Assembly (NCBI GenBank): GCA_937138495.1
Contig: CAKZPE010000021.1
Span: 62,001 to 126,000 of the forward strand
DNA from: an uncultured Oceanospirillaceae bacterium
Lineage (GTDB): Bacteria; Pseudomonadota; Gammaproteobacteria; Pseudomonadales; Balneatricaceae
Length of the DNA: 64,000 nucleotides
Direction of reading: 5' to 3'
The notes beneath the pieces are model-generated. The model saw only the letters and a program-made list of their open reading frames with translations, had not been told where the DNA came from and did no database searches. Positions 8,884 through 18,332 of this stretch are shown here, piece by piece. Each line of letters begins with the position of its first letter. Position 1 is the first letter of the stretch. The translations under genes were made by a program, and so were the position numbers.

Positions 8884-10842
8884 TCAGGTGCTGATGTCGA
8901 TAAGTTGCTGTACCTGATTCTTCGCTGTCGGGGTTTTACCTGTATGACAGTTCAGGTTGTTAATGACAAAGCCCTGATCCTGCAGGTGCTGGTTGAATCC
9001 GCTGAGTTTATCATTCAAGAGGTTAGTGGTTGACGGGCTGCTGCACCAGAACTGTGCGGTTACTTCGTTATTCTGCTCAAGCAGGACTTCGGCATCAACG
9101 GTGCCCTGTTGCTCCAGATCAAAATGCAGGCGTACCTTCCAGCTACTTTGCCATTCCTGTTCGCTATCTTCGCGTCGGTATTCGCTTATTTTAAGTTCAA
9201 CATTGTCCAGCTGCTGTCCCTGACGGACGGGCAGGTCCAGCGTAAACACCCGTTCCAGACTGCCGTCCGGGTTGGTGCGGTTTTGTTGCAGGCTTTCCAG
9301 CTGATTCTGTGTCACACGGTTCAGTAAGGACTTGATAAGATCCAGCATTTGCTGCCGGGGCTGCTCAGGAAGGCTGTCTGCGGCATTCAGTAATTGTCCC
9401 AGCTGCGCTTTCAGATCCTGAGGCTGGGGTTTGTTGTTCAGTAACTGCCGTTCACTGAACAGGCCACCATCCTGAACGTTTCGCTGGATACTCTGACTGG
9501 CTTCTTTACCGCCCTCCGCGGGTACACTGTAAAGGTTCATCAGTGAAGAAAGCAGGCGGTTAAGGCTGCTGTTTTCCGGCTTGTTATTCTGTTTACCAAT
9601 GTCGTTGAGCTGATTCAGGACATTAGCAAGAGATTGCTGGTTAGGCAGTACTTCCCTGAGGGTGTCGCTGATAACTTTCTGAGTATCTCTGCTTTGAATG
9701 TCCGGGCTTATTGGTTGTAATACTGCCTGGGTATCCGATGTTCTCAGCAGAACTGCTTTATCTGTTACCTGTATGGGGGCAGGGCTTTGCAGAGAAAGAT
9801 TCTGAGTGCCGATTTTTACTTGCAGTGTCTGACTGCCACTGGCTTGCAGGGTTGTCTGTTCTACGTTGATAACAACAGGGCGCTGTAGTGGCAGTTGCTT
9901 GCTCAGTGCTGCGCCAGGTTGGGCCAGTATCTGCACAGGCTGTGCTGATTGGGCGGGATTAGCATGCTGAGGCCTGCCTGGCTGATTGGTCGCTGCCGTT
10001 GACTGGCTGGCAGGGATTGCAGGGGGGCTCTGGTTTACTGTTGCTGGCTGGTTGGCAGAGGTGACGGAGTTGTTTGGAGATGAGGCTTGTGTTGATGCTT
10101 GTGCTGTGCCTGGTTGAGTAACTGCAGGCAATTGAGAGGGTGCAGCAGAAGCCGCCCCGGTTGGTGTTTGCAATAAGGCCGGTTGCCGGGTAGCTGCGTT
10201 TGGCTGGCCTGCAGATATGGCAGTGTTTTGTATTTGAGTCGCAGCTGGCGGTGCCGCATTAGCAGGTGTGGATGTGCCTGTTGTTGCTGTGGCTGAACTG
10301 CCATTGCCAGTGACTGTTGGCGGAATGACCTGTATCGACTGTCCGGATATTGGCCGGTTGATTGTCAATGGGGCCGGCTGGGGCTGACCAAGGTTAATCT
10401 GCAGTGGCGCATTGCGCGGCGTAGCGGCTGTTTGTGGCTGACTGGCAGCGGTACCCGCTGTGCTGGTCGGTTGCGCTGCTGAAGGCGTTTTTCCGGTTTG
10501 TTCTGCCTGTGTGCCTGAGGTTGCCCGGGAAGATGGCTGCTGCAACAGGTCGAGTAGCAGTTTTCCCTCAGCTGTACGGGTCACAATTGCCTGGGCCTGA
10601 GCTGATAGCGTTTGTCCCGGTTGTTGCTGAGTTTTGATCTGATATTGCTGGTTACCAAGCTGTATAACCAGAGTAGTGGTTGCCGGCTGGTTGGTGGGGC
10701 CGGTTTGCTGAGTGTTGGGGGAAACCTGTTTGATGATTACCTGTGTTGCCTTATCGACTGTCAGGGCGCTGAACAGTTCCTGCGTGCTGCGGGGAGTGCT
10801 GGCGTTGCCTGCAGAGTTCTGAATGCTGGAAGGCGGTAACAT
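8884..10842 (-). CDS. fliK: FliK-like flagellar hook-length control protein
   Basis: FliK is secreted through the flagellar export gate and tells FlhB when the hook is long enough. The protein, 652 residues from my chosen start, has a very long Gln/Thr/Ala/Pro-rich disordered region. A C-terminal Flg_hook-type domain (from about LERVFTLDLPVRQGQQLDN to the end) ends in NNLNCHTGK followed by a short tail. I place the start at the ATG at 10842, with GTGAGG about ten bases upstream. A GTG at 10899 would add 19 residues. Hook genes are not nearby, so it may be a second FliK paralogue. The FlhX-type gene is directly downstream. Confidence 0.83.
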   Translation of the reverse strand: MLPPSSIQNSAGNASTPRSTQELFSALTVDKATQVIIKQVSPNTQQTGPTNQPATTTLVIQLGNQQYQIKTQQQPGQTLSAQAQAIVTRTAEGKLLLDLLQQPSSRATSGTQAEQTGKTPSAAQPTSTAGTAASQPQTAATPRNAPLQINLGQPQPAPLTINRPISGQSIQVIPPTVTGNGSSATATTGTSTPANAAPPAATQIQNTAISAGQPNAATRQPALLQTPTGAASAAPSQLPAVTQPGTAQASTQASSPNNSVTSANQPATVNQSPPAIPASQSTAATNQPGRPQHANPAQSAQPVQILAQPGAALSKQLPLQRPVVINVEQTTLQASGSQTLQVKIGTQNLSLQSPAPIQVTDKAVLLRTSDTQAVLQPISPDIQSRDTQKVISDTLREVLPNQQSLANVLNQLNDIGKQNNKPENSSLNRLLSSLMNLYSVPAEGGKEASQSIQRNVQDGGLFSERQLLNNKPQPQDLKAQLGQLLNAADSLPEQPRQQMLDLIKSLLNRVTQNQLESLQQNRTNPDGSLERVFTLDLPVRQGQQLDNVELKISEYRREDSEQEWQSSWKVRLHFDLEQQGTVDAEVLLEQNNEVTAQFWCSSPSTTNLLNDKLSGFNQHLQDQGFVINNLNCHTGKTPTAKNQVQQLIDIST

Positions 10843-10895
10843 GTCTGGTTGCCTCACGGAGCTTTGATGTAGCGCAGTAGTTTTGCCGCAACTGT

Positions 10896-10924
10896 GCACT
10901 TCACGAAGTTATTTTGTATATAAT
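10896..10924 (+). promoter_or_regulatory. Possible promoter for the ccm operon
   Basis: A perfect TATAAT lies at 10919-10924, 98 bases before the ccmA start, in the divergent gap between the FliK-like gene and ccmA. No good -35 box sits at 16-18 bases: GCACTT at 10896-10901 is the nearest and is poor. The -10 match is real but promoter activity is only inferred. Confidence 0.3.
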
Positions 10925-11022
10925 GCCTTGCTTTCGGCGGATACTGAAAAAATTATAGGTTTTGTCCGCTTCAATTGTGAAAAAAATGCCTGTGGATATC
11001 AGGCTGAACTGAGGTTTTTAGA

Positions 11023-11670
11023 TTGGCAGTTGAACCGCTTCGGGTCGATAACTTGTTTTGTGAACGGGATGAAAGGGTGCTGTTTGAGGGCCTTGGTTTT
11101 TCTGTTTCAGCTGGGGATGTAGTCCGTATAGAGGGGCAAAACGGCAGCGGCAAAACAACTTTATTGCGGATGCTGACCGGACTGTCGAATCATTATGAAG
11201 GTGATATTTACTGGGGTGAGCAGCTGTTAGCTGAATGTGCAGAGGAATATCGCCAGAATTTACTGTATTTTGGCCACCAGGCGGGCGTAAAGGCTCTGTT
11301 GACGCCGTTGGAAAACCTGCACTGGTATGCGTCCATGCAGCCTCATATTCATGTTGAGAAGCTTGAGTGGGCGTTGGAACAGGTGGGGTTGCGTGGTTTT
11401 GAAGATGTGCCCTGTCATACTTTATCAGCTGGCCAGAATCGTCGGGTCAGTCTTGCACGTCTTTATTTGAGCACTGCGCCAGTGTGGATTCTGGATGAGC
11501 CTTTCACTGCTATAGATAAGCAGGGCGTGGCAACGCTGGAGTTATTGATTGCTGATCACGCCGCTAAGGGCGGGATGGTGATTCTTACTACACACCATGA
11601 GTTGGCGATGGCCGGAACCTTACGAAAAGTTAATCTTGATCAATTAGCTTGTCGCGGGAGAGCAGTATAA
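11023..11670 (+). CDS. ccmA: Cytochrome c maturation ATP-binding protein CcmA
   Basis: CcmA is the ATPase of the CcmABCD complex, which releases holo-CcmE after heme loading. The 215-residue protein has Walker A GQNGSGKTT at about residues 38-46, signature LSAGQNRRVS, Walker B VWILDEPF and the switch His in TTHHE. The start is a TTG at 11023 preceded by GAGG at 11011-11014, giving the expected family N-terminus (LRVDNLFCERDERVLF). No in-frame ATG fits as well. A 27-codon frame fills the gap to ccmB. Confidence 0.95.
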   Translation: MAVEPLRVDNLFCERDERVLFEGLGFSVSAGDVVRIEGQNGSGKTTLLRMLTGLSNHYEGDIYWGEQLLAECAEEYRQNLLYFGHQAGVKALLTPLENLHWYASMQPHIHVEKLEWALEQVGLRGFEDVPCHTLSAGQNRRVSLARLYLSTAPVWILDEPFTAIDKQGVATLELLIADHAAKGGMVILTTHHELAMAGTLRKVNLDQLACRGRAV

Positions 11671-11753
11671 TGAGTATGCGCCTTCAGCGAGAGCTTCGCA
11701 GCGTCACACAAAGGGGTATTACTCTTGCCGGAAAGCAGGAGTCAGATGTATGA
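11670..11753 (+). CDS. 27-codon small reading frame tiled between ccmA and ccmB
   Basis: An ATG overlapping the ccmA stop by one base (TAATG at 11668-11672) opens a 27-codon frame. It ends in a TGA that overlaps the ccmB start by four bases (ATGA at 11750-11753). The peptide starts MSMRLQRELRSV, is basic and hydrophilic, and shows no family I recognise. The exact tiling suggests translational coupling from ccmA through to ccmB rather than a functional peptide. A chance frame is also possible, although the double overlap is neat. Confidence 0.4.
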   Translation: MSMRLQRELRSVTQRGITLAGKQESDV

Positions 11754-12439
11754 CTAACAGCGGTGCGGGTGAAATGTTCTTTTGGGGTGTGCTGAAGCGG
11801 GATCTGTTATTATCTTTCCGCCGGAAAAGCGATCTGGTTAATCCGCTGATTTTTTTCCTGATGGTTGCCAGCCTTTTTCCTCTCGGGGTGAGTCCGGAAC
11901 CGACTTTTCTGGCTGAAGTGGCACCGGGTGTTATCTGGGTAGCCGCTTTATTGGCAACATTGTTGTCGCTGGACGGGTTGTTTCGGTCTGATTTTGAAGA
12001 CGGCACTCTTGAACAGACGCTACTGAGCCCCCAGCCATTGTTTCTGGTGGTATTGGCAAAAGTATTTGCGCACTGGATGATGACAGGACTGGCACTGACA
12101 TTATTGTCTCCTTTGTTGGCGGTGATGTTATTTTTGCCCGTTGAAGGCATGTGGGGATTAATGGCCAGCCTTTTGCTGGGAACACCTACCCTGAGTCTGA
12201 TCGGCGCGATCGGCGCAGCACTGACCGTTGGGTTACGTAAAGGCGGAGTATTGATTTCATTACTGGTGTTACCCCTGTATATTCCGGTTCTGATTTTTGG
12301 CACCGGAGCTGCGCAGGCAGCAATTACAGGTTTGCCTATCGCCGGTTTTCTGGCGTTGCTGGGTGCAATTTTAGTCTTAGGGCTGGTGCTGGCGCCGTTT
12401 GCTATTGCCGCCGCGTTACGAATCAGTGCCAGTAGTTAA
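11750..12439 (+). CDS. ccmB: Heme exporter protein CcmB
   Basis: CcmB is the inner-membrane subunit paired with the CcmA ATPase in cytochrome c maturation. The 229-residue protein has the family N-terminus (FFWGVLKRDLLLSFRRKSD) followed by about six hydrophobic segments. These include FFLMVASLFPLGVSPEP, LTLLSPLLAVMLFLPVEGM and ISLLVLPLYIPVLIFGTGA. GGAG lies about ten bases before the ATG at 11750. Its start overlaps the stop of the small frame upstream. The gene was historically called a heme exporter, but work on E. coli shows CcmAB acts on CcmE release rather than heme export. Confidence 0.95.
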   Translation: MTNSGAGEMFFWGVLKRDLLLSFRRKSDLVNPLIFFLMVASLFPLGVSPEPTFLAEVAPGVIWVAALLATLLSLDGLFRSDFEDGTLEQTLLSPQPLFLVVLAKVFAHWMMTGLALTLLSPLLAVMLFLPVEGMWGLMASLLLGTPTLSLIGAIGAALTVGLRKGGVLISLLVLPLYIPVLIFGTGAAQAAITGLPIAGFLALLGAILVLGLVLAPFAIAAALRISASS

Positions 12440-12482
12440 CTGGCTTTATTAACAGACTGTTGAACAGTTAAGTAGTTGTAAT

Positions 12483-13244
12483 ATGGCAGATAAAAAGTGG
12501 ATGCCACGGTGGTTCTACCAGTTGGCTTCTCCCCGTTGGTGTTATGACATTACCGGTAAACTGTTACCGTTGTTTGCCTGGGCGGCTGCGTTGCTGTTGC
12601 TGGGTGGTACGGCCTGGGCGCTGGCTTTTGCGCCGGCGGATTACCAGCAGGGCAACAGTTTTAGAATTATTTATATTCATGTGCCGTCTGCGATTCTTGC
12701 GCAATCCTGCTATATGCTGATGGCAATTGCTGGCGCGGTCGGACTGATCTGGAAAATGAAAGTTGCTGACATGGTCGCTAAGTGCTGTGCACCGATCGGT
12801 GCTTCAATTGCAGTGCTGGCGTTAGCGACTGGAGCTATCTGGGGTAAGCCTACCTGGGGGGCCTGGTGGGTGTGGGATGCCCGTCTGACATCTATGCTGA
12901 TCCTGCTGTTTCTTTACTTCGGTGTGATGGCCCTTAATTCCGCTATTGAGAATCAGACAACTGCCGCACAATCTACTGCCGTTTTGTCGCTGGTCGGGCT
13001 GGTTAACATTCCAATTATTAAGTATTCCGTAGAGTGGTGGAATACACTTCATCAGCCGGCAACATTTACGCTGACAGAAAGGCCGGCCATGCCTTTCGAG
13101 ATGTGGATGCCGTTGCTGATTATGGTCTTAGGATTCTATTGTTTCTTTGCTGTGACGGTGATGCTTCGATTGCGCAATGAAATCGTTACCCGGGAACGCC
13201 GCAGCGGGTGGGTAAAGGATCTGATTCAGACGCAATTTCGTTAA
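12483..13244 (+). CDS. ccmC: Heme-handling membrane protein CcmC
   Basis: CcmC binds heme in the inner membrane and passes it to CcmE. The 253-residue protein has six membrane helices. The periplasmic tryptophan-rich motif that defines heme-handling proteins lies at residues 125-132 (WGAWWVWD). The flanking histidines that ligate heme are visible in IYIHVPSA and WWNTLHQPATF. It follows ccmB after 43 bases. Length and motifs are ordinary for the family. Confidence 0.96.
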   Translation: MADKKWMPRWFYQLASPRWCYDITGKLLPLFAWAAALLLLGGTAWALAFAPADYQQGNSFRIIYIHVPSAILAQSCYMLMAIAGAVGLIWKMKVADMVAKCCAPIGASIAVLALATGAIWGKPTWGAWWVWDARLTSMLILLFLYFGVMALNSAIENQTTAAQSTAVLSLVGLVNIPIIKYSVEWWNTLHQPATFTLTERPAMPFEMWMPLLIMVLGFYCFFAVTVMLRLRNEIVTRERRSGWVKDLIQTQFR

Positions 13245-13307
13245 ATTTTCCGGAACTAATAGTAAGAGCGGTGGCCAAATGAGCGGGCCAGTGCGAGTGA
13301 GGTTGTA

Positions 13308-13487
13308 GTGGGTTTCGAGAGTATTACTGATTTTCTGGCGATGGGTGGTCATGGGCTGTATGTCTGGCTGAGCTATGCCATTGCCCTGGTGGTGGTTGTG
13401 CTGAATCTTATGGCACCGCTACGTACCAAAAAACAGATTCATAAAGAGCAGGCACGTCGTCTGCGCCGGGAGCAAAGCCAAATATGA
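13308..13487 (+). CDS. ccmD: Heme exporter protein CcmD
   Basis: This 59-residue membrane peptide is the small subunit that stabilises the CcmABC-CcmE complex. It starts with GTG at 13308, five bases after GAGG (13299-13302). It contains the family pattern [13 protein letters not shown], one membrane helix ([13 protein letters not shown]) and a basic cytoplasmic tail ([11 protein letters not shown]). Its TGA overlaps the ccmE ATG by four bases. Position, size and topology all match CcmD. It is easily missed because of its length and its GTG start. Confidence 0.92.
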   Translation: MGFESITDFLAMGGHGLYVWLSYAIALVVVVLNLMAPLRTKKQIHKEQARRLRREQSQI

Positions 13488-13951
13488 CCCCTAAGCGTAA
13501 ACAGCGATTGTATATCGTTTTATCTATTGTAATAGGCGCAGCTGTGGCTGTTGGACTGGTCATGTATGCCCTGAGCCAGAATATTAATCTGTTTTATTCG
13601 CCGGCAGATATCGCGGCAGGTAAAGCACCGGTCGAAACCCGTATCCGCGCTGGCGGTATGGTCGTTGAAGGCAGCGTAAAGCGTGACCCACAGAGCCTGA
13701 GGGTTGAGTTTGGCCTGACAGACTATGTCAGTACGGTGAATGTGGTGTATGACGGCATTCTGCCGGATCTGTTCCGTGAAGGTCAGGGCATTGTCGCTCA
13801 GGGTGAGCTGAATGATGCGGGCCAGTTGATGGCGGTAGAAGTACTGGCGAAGCATGACGAAAATTACATGCCGCCGGAAGTCGCAGAAGCACTGGAAAAG
13901 GCAGGTAAAATGCCTGAGCAGTTGCGCGCAAAAGAGGCTTATGCAGAATGA
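13484..13951 (+). CDS. ccmE: Cytochrome c-type biogenesis heme chaperone CcmE
   Basis: CcmE is the periplasmic heme chaperone, anchored by one N-terminal helix ([22 protein letters not shown]). It binds heme covalently through a His, here H124 in [12 protein letters not shown], with the conserved Tyr at 128. The 155-residue protein has the expected beta-barrel region ([13 protein letters not shown]). The start overlaps ccmD and the stop overlaps ccmF, each by four bases. All hallmark residues are present, so System I maturation should be functional. Confidence 0.96.
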   Translation: MTPKRKQRLYIVLSIVIGAAVAVGLVMYALSQNINLFYSPADIAAGKAPVETRIRAGGMVVEGSVKRDPQSLRVEFGLTDYVSTVNVVYDGILPDLFREGQGIVAQGELNDAGQLMAVEVLAKHDENYMPPEVAEALEKAGKMPEQLRAKEAYAE

Positions 13952-15912
13952 TTCCTGAATTTGGTCAGTACGCACTGATTTTATCCCTCTGCCTGAGCTT
14001 TTTACTGGCGTTTATTCCATTGGTTGGGGCCGAGACGAATAATCCCCTCTGGATGTCTTATGCACGTCCGCTGGCTATCGCTAAATTCCTGTTCCTGTTT
14101 ATTGCCCTGCTATGTTTGGGATATGCGTTTGTTGCCGATGATTTTTCTGTGGCGTATGTCGCCAGTAACTCGAACACTGCGTTGCCGATTTACTACAAGA
14201 TAAGTGCAATCTGGGGCGGCCACGAAGGATCGTTGCTGTTATGGATTGTTATTCTGGGGGGCTGGACTGTTGCGGTTGCTGTGCGCAGCGATAACCTGCC
14301 ACCGGCGATTGTTTCCCGTGTATTGGCGGTAATGGGGATGGTCGGTGTAGGCTTCCTCCTGTTCATTATTCTTACATCGAATCCGTTCGACCGGCATTTA
14401 CCGGTATTTCCACAGGAAGGAGGGGACCTTAACCCGCTGCTGCAGGATATTGGTCTGATTATCCATCCTCCTTTGTTGTATATGGGATATGTAGGGTTCT
14501 CTGTTGCGTTCGCGTTCGCGGTTGCTGCATTGCTGAGTGGTCAGTTAGATGCCGCATGGGCGCGCTGGTCCCGCCCGTGGACGAATATTGCCTGGGCGTT
14601 TCTTACTCTGGGTATTGGTCTGGGAAGCTGGTGGGCTTATTACGAACTTGGCTGGGGCGGCTGGTGGTTCTGGGATCCGGTTGAAAATGCTTCGTTTATG
14701 CCGTGGCTGATCGGCACTGCACTGGTGCATTCTCTGGCCGTGACCGAAAAACGGGGGGTCTTTAAGAGCTGGACTGTATTGCTGGCTATTTTCGCATTTT
14801 CTTTAAGTTTGCTGGGTACGTTCCTGGTACGTTCAGGGGTGCTGACATCGGTACACGCGTTCGCCTCAGATCCTGCCCGTGGTTACTTCATTCTGGTCTT
14901 ACTGGCGATATCCGTTGGGGGGTCACTGGTTCTGTATGCCTGGAAAGCTGCGCATGTTAAAAGTGAATCCAGTTTCAGCCTGGTCTCCCGTGAAACGCTG
15001 CTGCTGATTAATAACATTCTGTTGGTAATTGCCACCATGACGGTGTTGTTAGGGACGATTTACCCGCTGATTGTTGACGCACTTGGGTGGGGAAAAATTT
15101 CTGTCGGACCGCCGTATTTTAATGCCTTATTTATACCGCTTGTGCTGCTGATGGCTGGTTTTATGGGGATTGGTATTATGGCCCGCTGGCGGCAGACAAA
15201 ACTGGAAACACTGCTCGGTCAGTTATGGAAACCTGCGGTTCTGAGTATCGTTGCCGGTGTGGTTGCCCAGTGGCAGTACGCCGGTGAGTTTAATTTTCAG
15301 GTTGTCGGCATTATGGTGCTGGTATTCTGGCTGGCATTTACCGGCCTGCAGGATATGTATAAGCGGGCTTCTGCAAAATCAGGTATGTGGAAAGGCATGC
15401 GCAGTTTCTCGCGCAGTTATGTTGGCATGATGCTGGCCCACGTAGGTGTGGCGGTCACAATTGTCGGTGCGCTCATGGTGTCTATCTATAATGAAGAGCG
15501 TGATTTACGTATGGCACCGGGAGACCGGATAACCTTCGCACAATATGAGTTTATTTTTGACGGTGCCCGTAAAGTTCAGGGCCCTAACTACCGGGCTGAT
15601 CAGGGTGTGATCCGGATCCTGGAAGACGGTGAACCCTACACCCAGTTATTGCCGGAGAAGCGCTTATACGCTGCGCGCGGTAATGTGATGACAGAAGCCG
15701 CGATTGATCCTGGTTTTACCCGTGATCTGTATGTTGCGCTGGGTGAGCCGCTTGAAGGTGGCGCCTGGGCTGTCCGGGTACAATACAAACCGTTTGTTCG
15801 CTGGTTGTGGCTGGGTGGTTTGCTGATGGCCTTTGGTGGCATTCTGGCTGCTATGGATAAGCGCTACAGCCGTCAGGCAAAACGGGAACTGGCTCGCCGG
15901 CAGGCCGCCTGA
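13948..15912 (+). CDS. ccmF: Cytochrome c heme lyase subunit CcmF
   Basis: CcmF, with CcmH and CcmI, attaches heme to apocytochrome c in the periplasm. The 654-residue protein has many membrane helices. The signature WGGWWFWDP begins at residue 236, and conserved histidines sit in [21 protein letters not shown] and [16 protein letters not shown] large periplasmic domain lies near the C-terminus. Length is typical. It overlaps ccmE by four bases and is followed 22 bases later by the thioredoxin-like CcmG. Confidence 0.97.
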   Translation: MIPEFGQYALILSLCLSFLLAFIPLVGAETNNPLWMSYARPLAIAKFLFLFIALLCLGYAFVADDFSVAYVASNSNTALPIYYKISAIWGGHEGSLLLWIVILGGWTVAVAVRSDNLPPAIVSRVLAVMGMVGVGFLLFIILTSNPFDRHLPVFPQEGGDLNPLLQDIGLIIHPPLLYMGYVGFSVAFAFAVAALLSGQLDAAWARWSRPWTNIAWAFLTLGIGLGSWWAYYELGWGGWWFWDPVENASFMPWLIGTALVHSLAVTEKRGVFKSWTVLLAIFAFSLSLLGTFLVRSGVLTSVHAFASDPARGYFILVLLAISVGGSLVLYAWKAAHVKSESSFSLVSRETLLLINNILLVIATMTVLLGTIYPLIVDALGWGKISVGPPYFNALFIPLVLLMAGFMGIGIMARWRQTKLETLLGQLWKPAVLSIVAGVVAQWQYAGEFNFQVVGIMVLVFWLAFTGLQDMYKRASAKSGMWKGMRSFSRSYVGMMLAHVGVAVTIVGALMVSIYNEERDLRMAPGDRITFAQYEFIFDGARKVQGPNYRADQGVIRILEDGEPYTQLLPEKRLYAARGNVMTEAAIDPGFTRDLYVALGEPLEGGAWAVRVQYKPFVRWLWLGGLLMAFGGILAAMDKRYSRQAKRELARRQAA

Positions 15913-15934
15913 AGACACAAGATAGGATTTTAAG

Positions 15935-16465
15935 ATGCGTCGTATTTTAGTTTTACTGCCGCTGTTAATTTTTGTGGGTCTGGCCATTTTTCTCTGGCGT
16001 GGGATTGGTCAGGATACGACCACAATTCCTTCGCCGTTGTTAGGCAAGCCTGTCCCTGAGTTTTCTCTGACATCGCTGTACGATGAAAATCAGGTGATGT
16101 CTGCTAAAGACTTTAGCGGTCCGGCACTGATCAATGTTTGGGCGACCTGGTGTCCCACCTGTAAGCAGGAACATGCTCAGTTGAACCGTATTGCCCGTGA
16201 TGAAGGGGTAACCATTTACGGTATTAATTACAAAGATGACCGCGCCAAAGCAAAGATCTGGCTGGAAAAATACCAGGACCCTTATGCGAAGAATGTTTTT
16301 GATCCGCAAGGGCGGTTAGGCCTGAATCTGGGGGTGTACGGTGCGCCTGAAACCTATCTGATCGATGCTGAAGGGGTTATCCGTTATAAACACATTGGTG
16401 AGGTGACGGAGAGAGTCTGGCAAACGCTGAAGGCTGAAATGCAGAGGCTGGAGACCGGTTCATGA
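15935..16465 (+). CDS. ccmG: Thiol:disulfide interchange protein CcmG (DsbE)
   Basis: CcmG is a membrane-anchored periplasmic thioredoxin that keeps the CXXCH cysteines of apocytochrome c reduced. The 176-residue protein has an N-terminal anchor (ILVLLPLLIFVGLAIFLW) and the active site WCPTC with Cys at residues 73 and 76. The family acidic and cis-Pro features follow (GAPETYLIDAEGVI). It shares four bases with ccmH. No oddity was seen. Confidence 0.95.
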   Translation: MRRILVLLPLLIFVGLAIFLWRGIGQDTTTIPSPLLGKPVPEFSLTSLYDENQVMSAKDFSGPALINVWATWCPTCKQEHAQLNRIARDEGVTIYGINYKDDRAKAKIWLEKYQDPYAKNVFDPQGRLGLNLGVYGAPETYLIDAEGVIRYKHIGEVTERVWQTLKAEMQRLETGS

Positions 16466-16950
16466 AAACAGTATCCCGCATATTCCTTATCGGTTGGTTA
16501 GTGCTTATTAGCCAGGCAGGCTTTGCCGCTATTGACACTTATGAGTTCAGAGATGAGCTTACGCGGGAGCGTTTTCAGGCGCTGAGCGCTGAGTTACGTT
16601 GCCCTAAGTGCCAGAATCAGAATATTGCTGACTCGAATTCTCCAATTGCTAAAGACCTCCGGGACGAGCTGTACCGAATGCTCGACAGTGGGGCCAGCGA
16701 CTCTGCGATCGTTGATTTTATGGTCACGCGTTACGGTGAGTTTGTTCTTTACCGGCCGCGGGTGTCCAGCCAGACGTATTTGCTATGGTATGCGCCAGTT
16801 GGGCTGTTGGTGATTGGTATCGCAGTGGTGATTGCGCTTACGCGGCGTAAGAAATCGGCCGATAAGTCTGTTGAGAAAACAGGTTTGTCAGCAAAGGAAC
16901 AGCAGCGCCTGGATGCGCTTTTAAAACAGAATCAGGATAAAGACGCATGA
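16462..16950 (+). CDS. ccmH: Cytochrome c-type biogenesis protein CcmH (CycL)
   Basis: CcmH is a membrane-anchored thiol oxidoreductase of the heme lyase complex. The 162-residue protein has a signal peptide (IFLIGWLVLISQAGFA) and the motif LRCPKCQNQNIADSN with Cys at residues 47 and 50. One C-terminal membrane helix (LLWYAPVGLLVIGIAVVIAL) and a basic tail follow. It is the short CcmH type; the tetratricopeptide part is a separate gene, ccmI, which overlaps it by four bases. Confidence 0.95.
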   Translation: MKTVSRIFLIGWLVLISQAGFAAIDTYEFRDELTRERFQALSAELRCPKCQNQNIADSNSPIAKDLRDELYRMLDSGASDSAIVDFMVTRYGEFVLYRPRVSSQTYLLWYAPVGLLVIGIAVVIALTRRKKSADKSVEKTGLSAKEQQRLDALLKQNQDKDA

Positions 16951-18203
16951 CGAGTTTTTGGTTAGGTATTGCTGCACTGTCGGTGTTGGCGATGTGTTTT
17001 GTTCTGTTGCCTTATTTTCGTGCCCGCCGGACATTGAGTCAGCCGCAAAATGATGCAGTAGACCGTCAGGCTCAAAACGTTGAAATTTACAAAGAACGGG
17101 TTGCTGAGCTGGATGCAGAGCGTGATGCCGGTAACTTATCAGATGAGGACTATGACGGTCTGAAGCTGGAACTGGAAAAGAATCTGCTGAATGATGTTGC
17201 GGACCTGGAAGCACTGAACGGGAAACCGCTGCGGCTGACGCCTCAGACATTGGTCACTGCCATTTTACTGGCGGTAATGGTGCCTGTTTCGGCCATTGCA
17301 ATCTATGGTGAGTATGGCCGGGTGGATGATGTCAGAGCTGTGCTTAACGGTGAGGTTGATCCGTTTAATGGTCAGACCCCAAGCATGGACGAAGCAGTTG
17401 CTGAGCTTGAAGCCCGCCTGAGTGCGGAACCGGACAAACCTGAAGGTTGGTTCCTGCTGGCGAACAGCTACATGAATATGCAGCGCTATGAAGATGCTTC
17501 CCGGAGTTTTGCACGGGTAATGGACTTCCTGCCGGAAGATGCACCTCAGTATGCCGGTGTTCAGGGGCAATATGCACAGGCGCTTTACCTGGCGAATAAT
17601 AACCGGCTGAATGCAGAGATTCGCGGTATTCTTGATGATATTCTGGCGCGTGAACCTTATGAGGTTACCGCACTTGGCTTACTGGGCATCGACGCTTATG
17701 AGAATGAGCGTTACCGTGACGCGCTGAATTTCTGGCGTCGCGCGTATGATAATGCTGAGCCTGTTCAGCAGGAGTCATTACGCAGCGGTATTGAGTCAGC
17801 CCGTCAGGCACTGATTGAACGGGGCGAAACCGTTCCTGATTTGCCCGAGCTGAAAATAGCTTCGCTGAGTATCAATGTATCAATCAATCCGGGAATTGTA
17901 GCGTCTGTGAACCCTGACAGTCCGGTATTTATTTTTGCCCGCCCTGTTGGAGGGCGTGTGCCTTTAGCGGCTGTACGGCTGACGGTTGCTGATTTGCCGG
18001 CCAATGTTGTGCTGGATGACAGTCTGGCCATGCAACCACAAATGACCCTTTCTTCAGTCGAAGAAGTTGAAGTAATTGCCCGGGTTTCTTCCAGCGGTGA
18101 GCTGCGCCCTCAGGCGGGAGATCTTACCGGAAGCATTTCTCCTGTTGCTGTTCAGCAACAAGTTGATATATTAGATCTGTCTATCGATCAGGTTGTTGAG
18201 TAA
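16947..18203 (+). CDS. ccmI: Cytochrome c-type biogenesis protein CcmI (CycH)
   Basis: CcmI is the apocytochrome c chaperone of the System I lyase. Two membrane helices lie in the first 120 residues (FWLGIAALSVLAMCFVLLPYF and TPQTLVTAILLAVMVPVSA), with a Leu/Asp/Glu-rich cytoplasmic loop between. A periplasmic tetratricopeptide region (PEGWFLLANSYMNMQRYEDA and later repeats) is followed by a C-terminal beta domain rich in Val and Pro. The 418-residue length fits. It ends the ccm operon, and a strong stem-loop follows within 10 bases. Confidence 0.94.
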   Translation: MTSFWLGIAALSVLAMCFVLLPYFRARRTLSQPQNDAVDRQAQNVEIYKERVAELDAERDAGNLSDEDYDGLKLELEKNLLNDVADLEALNGKPLRLTPQTLVTAILLAVMVPVSAIAIYGEYGRVDDVRAVLNGEVDPFNGQTPSMDEAVAELEARLSAEPDKPEGWFLLANSYMNMQRYEDASRSFARVMDFLPEDAPQYAGVQGQYAQALYLANNNRLNAEIRGILDDILAREPYEVTALGLLGIDAYENERYRDALNFWRRAYDNAEPVQQESLRSGIESARQALIERGETVPDLPELKIASLSINVSINPGIVASVNPDSPVFIFARPVGGRVPLAAVRLTVADLPANVVLDDSLAMQPQMTLSSVEEVEVIARVSSSGELRPQAGDLTGSISPVAVQQQVDILDLSIDQVVE

Positions 18204-18211
18204 TCCCTGAA

Positions 18212-18257
18212 TCACTGGCGCTGAGTCCTGACAATGAAACAGGATTTAGCGTAGTGA
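18212..18257 (+). terminator. Long stem-loop after ccmI
   Basis: A 12-bp stem with two G-T wobbles pairs 18219-18230 with 18240-18251 around a nine-base loop. An outer five-base arm (TCACT 18212-18216 with AGTGA 18253-18257) extends it across a small internal loop. It begins 9 bases after the ccmI stop. There is no T-run after it, so it may be a stability hairpin or Rho-assisted terminator rather than an intrinsic one. Confidence 0.5.
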
Positions 18258-18332
18258 ATGGCCGGAACATCAGATAATAAAACGGGTCATATAGGTTTAC
18301 AGGGGTTTTACATCTGTTTTTGTTAAACAAAC

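Noticed and set aside
11719-12303. A 194-codon minus-strand frame opposite ccmB
   Set aside because: ccmB is conserved and fully supported; the antisense frame has no recognisable domain and arises from hydrophobic codons read in reverse.
12440-12482. ACTGTT-AACAGT palindrome in the ccmB-ccmC gap as a hairpin
   Set aside because: The loop would be one base, so it cannot fold as drawn; too short for a confident operator.
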